Notes under the pieces: generated by a model
Database searches by the model: none
Told to the model about the DNA's origin: nothing
The model's input: only the letters and a program-made list of their open reading frames with translations
Assembly: GCA_963575745.1 (NCBI GenBank)
Contig: CAUYUJ010007224.1
Span: forward strand, 1,190,771 to 1,254,770
Source of the DNA: Prorocentrum cordatum
Lineage: Eukaryota; Sar; Dinophyceae; Prorocentrales; Prorocentraceae
DNA: 64,000 bases
Direction: 5' to 3'
Shown: piece by piece, positions 56,582-64,000 of the stretch
How the letters are laid out: every line of letters begins with the position of its first letter
Position numbering within the stretch: the first letter of the stretch is position 1
Made by a program: the position numbers and the translations under genes

Positions 56582-58670
56582 AACTCCTCACTCTCGTATC
56601 GAAGCTCCCTTCCCTCCAGTCTGCACTGTCATCGTCTAGGTACACGCGAGACTCAAGTTTAAGCATGCACTTAGCAACGTACCGCCTGATGCGTCGCACA
56701 CGCCCGCTGAAGCTCACGACACGAATGCCCTCGTGACCTTCCAGCGGCTTGCTCGGACTACAGCACTAGAAATAGTTGATGCACGTTTTCATCAACTTCA
56801 GTGTCATAGATGTAAACAGACCACGATTGTCCTGGACCAGCGTAAGTATTCAATATCTTTTACCCGCACGCAGCGGCTACATACCCGCCAGCATGTGGTA
56901 CCACGGGATACGTATTAACAACGCGTGGACGGCGCAGCGAAGTGCGACGTGCTCAAGAGTAAATGACAAAGAGAAGAGTGAGGGACAGGGGAGAACTGAC
57001 GATAGTACATCAGGACGTCGAACAAATCACAACGAGGGATGGCACGACGATCTAACACATCAAACTCAGAAATGCCGCCTGGAATATCATGTCTATGGTC
57101 AATGAATGTCTTGTGAAGTCGCTTCAGCGAAGCTGATATGGCATGATATGACAAATACGACGGCCAGACGTTGCCACCGCAACTGTGATCGAGAAAGCAA
57201 ATCCCTCTTTCACCACGCTCAACATCCTCGAGCGCGACGCATCTTTCCGCGTCGCGCAACACTAAGTGAACACAGGAGCATGAAACATACAGGGTGAACG
57301 ATATGAAGGAACCATGGTGCGTGCATACTAATGTTGGGATCCCCATGTCCCCCGCACACCCCACCCAAACTTAACCGCTGAACCTTCTCGACTCCTGATC
57401 GCCTCCCGTCCCACCCTCCTCCCTCTCCTCCTCACCCTCTCTCCCTGGCCTCCCCATCCCCTCTCCTCCTGTACCCGTCCCCCCTTATCCCTCTCCTCTT
57501 GTCTGCCTCCTCCTCCGCCTCCACTCCCTACCCACTGCTCATGCCCCTCTTCCCCCTCCTCTGCCTCCCCCCTCACTGCACATGTTCCTCCCCCTTCTCC
57601 GCAATCTCCCCAGCCACTCTTCTCGGGCAGGGCGGTCCCAAAATTTGACGGTCAACTTGGGAACGGTACTGTCGCCAAGAGCCCTTAAGATCGGTGGTGT
57701 CCCCGCTCACTTACAGCGCCGAGAATAGGCCTGCCGAGGCGTCGCAGCCTTTTGATTACCCTTCTTTTCCTCTGCTCTCGTCCCCTCGCGTCCATCTCCC
57801 CTGGCAGCGCTATTGGGAGAGTTCCGATTTCACCCTCCAATGCGAGCTCTCTTTTCTTCGAGAGCTTGCCTCCCGTTCGCGCTCCACGTCAGCGTCGTGG
57901 TGCCCTTCGACTGGAACGCGGGGAGGGCCTGGATATGCTTCAACTTGCGCGGGCGAACACCAGAGTACGAACCGGCGTGGCCCAGCGCCAACATGCACGA
58001 CAGCGGCGACCTGGGCACGCCCGCCGTGAAGCACGAGCCACACTCACCGGCAACAACAGCGATGGGAACGGCCCGTGCGAGAGCAGTGGGGGCCCACCGC
58101 CATCAGCTGCAGTGCTGGAGTCGTCGCAGGCAAGGGCGGTGGGCAGCGGCAGGACGGGCAGCCCCAGCTCCTTCCATCTGCAGCGCTCTGACCACCGACT
58201 GCGAGAGTGGTGCACGGTGGCAGCGGCTGGCGCCGGGAAGAGGGCGCGAGGCCGACGCAATCCGCTGCTGCGCCGGGGCCGCTGCCTGCGGAAGGGGCGG
58301 GCAGCGGCAGCGCGGGGGCGCGAGACACGGAGCCCTCATGTGCTCAACTGCTAGGCTGGGGCCACCGCGTGAGAGAATGGCGGGCTGTGGCAGCAGGCGC
58401 AGGGCGAAGGAAGCGAGCCAAACATCATCGGAGGTACAATGCTGGCCACGTCCCGTGCGAGAGCAGCAGGCAGTGGCAGCACGGGGGCTCGACGGGGAGG
58501 CATAACGCCATCAACTGCAGTCGTGTGACCGCCGCAGGCGAGAATCGCTAGCCAAGGCACCAGGCGTAGGGATCAGGCCGCGACCTCCACACCACTGGCA
58601 GCACCGCTCGAGTGACCAGCTACAGCATAGGGATCAGCTCGTGCGCAGAAGGCTCAATAGTGCTCGCGAT
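56582..58670. other. Unassigned GC- and pyrimidine-rich region
   Basis: 57380-57600 is a C/T-rich tract. 58040-58140 and 58445-58545 are diverged direct repeats (CCCGTGCGAGAGCAG, CATCA-CTGCAGT, CGCAGGC). Overlapping frames on both strands up to 230 codons have shadow composition. No gene is supported. Confidence 0.4.
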
Positions 58671-58678
58671 CGTCAGCT

Positions 58679-58728
58679 CCAGGAGGAGGAGGAGGAGGAG
58701 GAGGAGGAGGAGGAGGAGGAGGAGGAGG
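58679..58728. repeat. (GAG)n microsatellite
   Basis: About 16 units. Confidence 0.95.
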
Positions 58729-58974
58729 CCGACGGGAATGCGACGCGGGAGCAACGTCTTCAGCTTCAGAACTGGGGCTCGCTCGTGCGCGCGGGGCGCA
58801 GGCTGGCACGGCAAGCACGCGCGGAGCTGACTCTCGACGTCGTCGGCTACATGCAACACTGTCCTGCAGCTCGGAGAGGCCGTGTGTAGGCGTCGTGCAC
58901 CAGAGTTCGGGCCCGATGGCACGATCTCCAATCTCCCCTCCCCTTCTCATCCTCCTCGACTGATCCTCCCCTGC

Positions 58975-59060
58975 TCTTTCGATTTCCTCTTCCTCCTTCT
59001 CTTTCTTCTTCTTCTCCTCCTCCTCCTCCTCCTCCTCCTCCTCCTCTTCCCCCCTTCTCC
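58975..59060. repeat. (CTT/CTC)n polypyrimidine tract
   Basis: TTC/CTC units. Downstream GGGAGG-rich sequence at 59150-59250 is its purine counterpart in composition. Confidence 0.88.
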
Positions 59061-59459
59061 CCCTCCCCCTTCGTCGTTTCCCTTCCTTCCTCCCTGCCCA
59101 TTCCTGGTTCTGAGGAGGCGGACGCGGAGGAGGAGCAGCACCAGGAAGTGGAACAGGGAGGGAAGAGGAAGCATGGCGGAGGGCAGATGAAAGATGGAGG
59201 ATGGATGGTGCAGGGAGGGAGGGAGCAGGGAGGGATGGAGGGGGGAGCAAGGAGAACATGAACTGGCCATAGCGCGCACGGAGGCATCCGAACGGCCAGG
59301 CAAGCAGGCACTGGACAGTGCAGACGGGAGGGCAGCAGAAAGAGCAGAGAAACTGTGCGCAGGCGCTCCACGCAGCCACGCGTCCACGCGTGAAGAACCT
59401 GACCGCTGCGGGGACCTGAGGACTTGCCACGCGTGGTCTGGCTGGCAGAGCGGGATGCG

Positions 59460-60690
59460 GAAGGGCAAGGAATAGTGTCGGTCACCCGCGTGGCACACCG
59501 GGAGGTGGCAGCACGAGCGAGTTCAAAATGAGATGACATTGAAAGGAGAACACCAAAAGAGCCTGTGGTGGGCTCGATGCCCAGCCCGTGGGTGGGCCGG
59601 GTCACTCCAAACTGCGGCATGGGTAGAGATGCCGCGCGGCAACCGTGTGACCAATCATTGTGCCCGTCGGAAAGTTGACAACCTGCATCAAATGCATGGC
59701 ACGATGTGGGACGTAAATCTGGATAAGCAAGTTTTAATGATGCGACGTGTGCAAAGAGGGCTGCCCGTGTGCCGAACGTGGTCGGAACAGCGTCGCCTTC
59801 GGCGAGACCTTGGTGGTACTTGGATATGCAAGTTGCGCTGGGGGGAACTTGCACAGAACCATGGATCACCAAGTCAACCTGCCAATCGCGTCGTTCCGGA
59901 AGTCAGAGAAGAAGGAATATCAGGGGACTCGAACTCCGCGTGACAGTAGCGCAAGAGTCGCGTGGTGCCTACGTACACTTTGCGGCAGATAGATGACGTG
60001 GATTTAACTTTGGCCGAAGTGCAAAGAGGCCATGCTCGCGTGACTCTAGCCGAGGTCGATGTATGCCCCCCCATGTATGCCACATGGGTGTGGTGGTCAT
60101 GAATGCGATCGCGGCTAAGAACACATGCCTTTATTTGCCTTGCCAATGTCGCAATGGGCGTCATCGTAGCAACGGGAAACATGCTAGAATCTGCAAACAG
60201 AAGCTGGTGAATACGGTGTGCATGAGGGCTTTTACCTGTCTGGGCGAACCTGCATTCTTGGTTGATCTGGCATTCTCGGGAGATCCGCGATACCACATTT
60301 ATGGTGTGAAGCATCTGGCCATGGTCGTGCACCTGTACCACATGGAACATCAACCAATACATGCCATACGCCGGCTACTGGCCGAAGTCAGGCACTCGAG
60401 AACCAACGCTGAAAAAAGCGAGCACACCCTCGTAAGACACTGGATGGGTCACCGCATTGATCGTCTTCCCTGTGCTGGACAGGCCACTGCATTCAGCGTG
60501 CCGCACGTTGGTACCAAGCGGCATCCGTGTATGCTGTGTGCTCATGAGATGAACCAATGCCAACTGCCAACGATGTAATACCCTGTGCAACCGTGTGCAC
60601 CGTCTGTAGTCCGAGGCTCCTCCACGCGCGCTTGTGGAGGGACTCGGACGCTCCTGCCTGGGTGCATGAGGCACAGCCTGGCCCAGGATG
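59460..60690. other. Unassigned region
   Basis: A plus frame at 60063-60578 (171 codons) is rich in Cys and His (CLYLPCQCRNG, HLYHMEHQPIHAIRRLL), with an antisense frame over it. I do not recognise either. It could be a decayed transposase, but no catalytic motif is visible. Confidence 0.3.
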
Positions 60691-60702
60691 GGGCCCGAGG
60701 AG

Positions 60703-60893
60703 CAGGAGGAGGAGGAGGATGAGGATGACGAGGAGGAGGAGGAGGAGGAGGAGGAGGAGGAGGAGGAGGAGGAGGAGGAGGAGGAGGAGGAGGATGAGCA
60801 GGAGGAGGAGGAGGAGGAGGAGGAGGAGGAGGAGGAGGACGACGAGGGCAGCGAGGAGGAGGATGAGGAGGACGATGAGGAAGGCAGCAGTGA
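60703..60893. repeat. (GAG)n microsatellite
   Basis: About 190 bp, with GAT/GAC and GCA interruptions. ORFs here are poly-Glu/Arg/Ser. Confidence 0.95.
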
Positions 60894-61046
60894 GTAGGAG
60901 GAGGAGGACGGCGACGAGAAGGAGATATGGGGAGAACGGGGTACGGGGATGGGGAAGGATTGGATGGACATGGCCGGCTCTGGGATCCCCGAACCCCCAA
61001 AAAGTTGGCATCTCTGGGGGGGGGGGGGGGCACCCTCGCCCTGACC

Positions 61047-61080
61047 TCCTCCTCCTCCTCCTCCTCCTCCTCCTCCTCCA
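61047..61080. repeat. (CTC)n microsatellite
   Basis: Eleven units just downstream (3') of the U6 gene on its strand. Confidence 0.95.
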
Positions 61081-61108
61081 GCTTCTCCCTCCTGGCGCGT
61101 GGCTGATC

Positions 61109-61211
61109 AAATGGTATACATTCTTCGATCTACGCGTGTCATCCTTGCGCAGGGGCCATGCTAATTTTCCCTGCATCGTTCCAGTTTTCAACGATGATCC
61201 CCGAAGGGGAC
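61109..61211 (-). ncRNA. U6: U6 spliceosomal snRNA, gene or young pseudogene
   Basis: Read on the minus strand: a 5' hairpin GTCCCC-TTCG-GGGA, then TGGAACGATGCAGGGAAAAT, TAGCATGGCCCCTGCGCAAG and GATGACACGC, which is the U6 core almost base for base (GGAACGAU, AGC triad, AUGGCCCCUGCGCAAGGAUGACACGC). Length near 103 nt fits U6. Two differences matter: the canonical ACAGAGA box reads GCAGGGA, and the 3' end ACCATTTGATC lacks the T-run that ends Pol III transcription. The first would disturb 5' splice-site pairing. So it is either a diverged functional variant or a pseudogene. Confidence 0.88.
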
Positions 61212-62095
61212 ATCCCCTCCGCCCGCTCCCTGCTCCTCCTCCTGCTCCTCCTCCCTCCCTCCCTCCCTCCCGGCCACGCGGCCAGCAGCCCACGCGGCCA
61301 CGCGGCCCAGACTGGGGACGCGGTCTCCCAGCGCATGGCGGCGGTCGAGGCCGGCTTGCGCGTCCAGCAGCTCGTGGGAGGATCGTTCGCCACCCCTCTC
61401 GCCACGGCGATCGCGGCCCTCGGGAAGCTCAACGGCGTCGTCAACATGGCGAAGCACGTGGACATGGAGCCGCGGGCCGTCCCTGAGGAGAACGGTCAGG
61501 AGGTTGGTCCCAACTCCGATGCGGGCAAGGTCGCTTCGGAGTCCCGGAGGAACACTTCGAGGGCAAGGTGGCCCCGGAGTCGGAGGCCGACGAGTACAAG
61601 GCGGAGCACTACGTCTTCGGCGAGACTGGACCGGACCAGGCGGTGCAGTCCTGCCCATCAGCGCGCTCGTGCGGCGCACTGGCGTCCGTGCAGCAGCGCC
61701 GCGGGCGCCGTGGCAGGGTCAACGCGCGGGCTCGCCAGACCGAGGGGGCCCAGTTCGTCACGCTTCCCGCGACGAACGAGCAGATCGACTCTCCGGCGGG
61801 CCTGTAGGAAGAGGTTCGTGCATGCGCGTGGCTTGGACAAGACCGTGGTGATGCTGTTCGTGCGGGAGGCTCCGACAGCGACCAGGTCGACAAGCTGCGC
61901 AAGAACGGCATGGTGGCCGAGGAGAGTGTGGTCGATGCGGACAGCCTGGAGTCGGCGCGGGACTTCCTGAAGGTCATCGACGCGGACGGCTACACGGCGG
62001 AGGCGAAGCGCTCCGCGTTCGTGGAGGTCTTCTTGGACAGAGGCTACGCGCACGCGGAGGCCGAGGTGCTCGCTTCCGCCTACCTCGCAGGCTGA
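61194..62095 (+). pseudogene. Frame-disrupted gene with signal peptide, unknown function
   Basis: ATG 61194 gives MIPEGDIPSARSLLLLLLLL, a signal-peptide-like start, then a helical stretch (DAVSQRMAAVEAGLRVQQLV, LATAIAALGKLNGVVNMAKH). Coding sense then moves to another frame near 61545 (VPEEHFEGKVAPESEADEYK, AEHYVFGETGPDQ), back near 61800 (FVHARGLDKTVVMLFVRE) and again near 61875 (GSDSDQVDKLRKNGMVAEES, SARDFLKVIDADGYTAEAKR, AYLAG, stop TGA 62093). The blocks read as one protein with at least three frame changes: indels, sequence errors or introns that I cannot define. No known family is recognised. The start overlaps the U6 5' end on the opposite strand. Confidence 0.5.
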
Positions 62096-62394
62096 GCGGG
62101 GTCGCGCGTCGGGCTGCCTGGTCCTCTGTGCTGGGCGCGGCTCGAAAAGTCTCTGGGGGCGGCCTCGGGGGGCCGCTGGTTTTGCCCGTCCGTCCCCGCG
62201 GGGGTGGCTTCGGTCCGCCTGGATTGCCCTTCGGGCAATCCAGGCTTGGACCGTCGCCTGTCGGGGCTGCTTCGGGGTACCCTCGTCGCCTGGGCGCCTG
62301 GCTCTGTCGCGAGCGGGCGGCGGCGACTCTTGTCGAGACATCTGGGGCCCTGGCGGTCGTCAGCGTGCCGACGGCCGCCATGACGTCCCTTCCC

Positions 62395-62545
62395 ATCCTC
62401 CTCCTCCTCCTCCTCCTCCTCCTCCTCCTCCTCCTCCTCCTCCTTCTCCTCCTCCTCCTCTCCTCCTCCCTCCCTCCTCCCTCCTCCTCCTCCCTCCCTC
62501 CCTCCCTCCCTCCCTCCTCCCTCCCTCCCTCCCTCTCCCCCTTCC
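62395..62545. repeat. (CTC)n and (CCCT)n polypyrimidine tract
   Basis: About 70 bp of CTC followed by CCCT/CCTC runs. 62096-62394 is GC-rich 3' flank of the previous gene without another gene. Confidence 0.93.
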
Positions 62546-62674
62546 CTGCCTCCCTCGCGGGGGAGGCGGGGGCGGTGGCCCTCCGCCGCCCTCCGCGGCC
62601 GGCTCCGCCGCCCCCCTCCGGGGGCGAGGCCCGCGCCGGAGCGCCTCGCGCGGCCCAGGCTCGGCGGCGAGGCG

Positions 62675-62960
62675 AGGAGGAGGAGGAGGGGGGGGGAGGA
62701 GGAGGGGAGGAGGCGGAGGAGGAGGAGGAGGAGGAGGAGGAGGCGGAGGGGAGGAGGAGGAGGAGGAGGAGGAGGAGGGAGGAGGAGGAGGAGGAGGAGG
62801 AGGAGGAGGAGGAGGAGGAGGAGGAGGAGGAGGAGGAGGAGGAGGAGGAGGAGGAGGAGGAGGAGGAGGAGGAGGAGGAGGAGGAGGCGGAGGAGGGAGG
62901 AGGAGGAGGAGGAGGAGGAGGAGGAGGAGGAGAGGAGGAGGAGGAGGGGGGGGGGGAAGC
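62675..62960. repeat. Long (GGA)n polypurine tract
   Basis: About 285 bp almost purely purine, GGA/GAG units. With the opposite-composition tract at 62395-62545 it forms a potential inverted pair. Confidence 0.95.
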
Positions 62961-63173
62961 GAGAAGGAGAGCGCCCTCTCAAAGAGGGCAGCGGGGCTTC
63001 TCCGAAGCCCTCGCGCCTTCTGAGAGGCCTCTTGGGCCTTCTCGGGGAAGGCGTGACAACTGCTCAGAGGGCCGGGGGGCTTCCGGGCCCGCTGAGAAGA
63101 GCTTCTCCTTCTCACTGCCCCCCTCGCTCGCCGCCGACGGATGTATCCGATGTGATGTCCTGCTTCTTCAAAT

Positions 63174-63269
63174 CCCAGGCCCCCTCGAGTAGTGAACAAA
63201 AATCGCGACGTGAGGTTTTGCGCCGTTTTCGGCCTCTGGGGGCCCTCGCTGGGCCTCGGGGCCGTCAAA
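63174..63269 (+). repeat. About 95-bp direct repeat, left copy
   Basis: CCCTCGAGTAGTGAACAAAA, ATCGCGACG, TTTTCGGCCTCTGGGGGCCC, GGGCCTCGGGGCCGTCA. It matches 63831-63926 at roughly 80 percent. Confidence 0.8.
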
Positions 63270-63360
63270 TTATGCTAACGGAGTTCCCCACATAAAGATA
63301 TTAACGGTCTCGTGGGACCCACGGGGTACGACAACATCAGCACGAAGGAGAAGCTGGAGA

Positions 63361-63690
63361 GGTGGGGCCTCCCTGGGGAGGTGGGAAGGGCACGAAACCA
63401 TGTGAATAGTATGGGTTTCCGATACCCTCCTCGCTCAGGCGGGGCCTCCCTGGAGGGGAGGGAGGGGCACGAAACCATGTAAATAGTATGGGTTTCCGAT
63501 ACCCTCCTCGCTCAGGCGGGGCCTCCCTGGAGAGGTGGGAAGGGCACGAAACCATGTAAATAGTATGGTTTTCCGATACCCTCCTCGCTCAGGCGGGGCC
63601 TCCCTGGAGAGGTGGGCAGGGCACGAAACCATGTAAATAGTATGGTTTTCCGATACCCTCCTCGCTCAGGCGGGGGCCTCCCTGGAGGGG
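63361..63690 (+). repeat. 77-bp tandem repeat with a hairpin, four copies
   Basis: Units repeat CACGAAACCATGTAAATAGT at 63391, 63468, 63545 and 63622, followed by ATGGTTTTCCGATACCC and TCGCTCAGGCGGGGCCTCCC. AAACCAT and ATGGTTT form a 7-bp stem in the last two copies. Confidence 0.9.
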
Positions 63691-63830
63691 TGGAAATGGT
63701 ATTGATATGGGAGGCGGGAGGCGGGAGGGAGAAGGAGAGGATGTTTTGGGAAAACAAGAACCCCACTCAGGATGCGGGGAAAAAGGACTTAGAATGAGTG
63801 AACAAAATCGCGTCGGAGTAAACAAAAGTC

Positions 63831-63926
63831 CCCAGGACCCCTCGAGGAGTGAACAAAAATCGCGACGGGAAGGCTTCCTGCATTTTCGGTCTTTGGGGGC
63901 CCTCACCGGGCCTCGGGACCGTCACA
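63831..63926 (+). repeat. About 95-bp direct repeat, right copy
   Basis: Partner of 63174-63269; the two flank the 77-bp array. A partial third copy (GAGTGAACAAAATCGCG) is at 63796-63815. The sequence to 64000 has no other feature. Confidence 0.8.
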
Positions 63927-64000
63927 AAACGACTCAGGATGAAAAACCAGTCTGGGGAAGGGGTCCAGACCTCTGGGGTTGACGTTGTGAAGAAATCACG

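Noticed and set aside
60063-60578. Cys/His-rich ORF as a transposase of the IS1595/ISXO2 type
   Set aside because: No DDE or zinc-ribbon spacing could be matched with confidence, and the antisense frame is equally open.
1-64000. tRNA and rRNA genes
   Set aside because: I looked by eye for TTCGA-type T-arms with matching acceptors and for rRNA core words and found no convincing candidate; a covariance-model scan would be decisive.

Overview
The window looks like nuclear DNA of a dinoflagellate. That is an inference: there is no rRNA or mitochondrial marker to settle it. The reasons are GC-rich repetitive DNA, Ty1/copia polyproteins with an extra methyltransferase-like domain before the integrase, DIRS-type and LINE fragments, an eukaryotic U6 snRNA, long CTC/GAG microsatellites, a 100-base assembly gap (28901-29000) and a repeat that resembles two eroded copies of the dinoflagellate spliced leader. 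Most of the sequence is mobile or tandemly repeated. No ordinary housekeeping gene is recognised.

Layout. 1-1548: reverse transcriptase/RNase H end of a DIRS-like element cut by the window edge. 1549-3298: microsatellites and a 20-bp array. 3299-13465: copia element A on the minus strand, with two identical 147-bp LTRs, inserted inside that 20-bp array; a second reading frame inside it encodes a signal-peptide/coiled-coil protein. 13466-16551: the rest of the array, then a broken Gag-like reading frame. 16557-25835: copia element B on the plus strand, with 178/177-bp LTRs and a perfect 5-bp target duplication CCAGG. It has tandem repeats in its leader, a membrane-segment plus Cys/His tail after RNase H, and three tandem double hairpins in its 3' UTR. 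25841-28900: a DIRS-type tyrosine recombinase and an associated split direct repeat.

29001-36250: a decayed plus-strand LINE whose middle is interrupted by a second, minus-strand LINE of the same family (about 32262-34045). 36482-50562: a tandem pair of repeat units; the complete one carries a single 4301-codon minus-strand ORF built largely on a 12-bp minisatellite lattice. 50563-54600: microsatellite, unassigned sequence, then a 90-bp satellite flanked by inverted copies of a 42-bp array. 54601-61080: no recognised gene, several microsatellites. 61109-61211 (minus): a U6 snRNA gene or pseudogene with an altered ACAGAGA box. 61194-62095: a frame-disrupted gene starting inside the U6 5' end. 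62096-64000: polypurine/polypyrimidine tracts and a 77-bp hairpin repeat.

How it fits together: the window is a retrotransposon nest. Elements A and B are complete by structure (LTRs, primer site, target duplication) but interrupted by stops and frameshifts. The outer DIRS and LINE copies are older. The best candidates for undescribed biology are the overlapping membrane/coiled-coil ORF in element A, the membrane/Cys-His tail and double-hairpin 3' UTR of element B, and the giant ORF with its repeat-bounded tandem unit.
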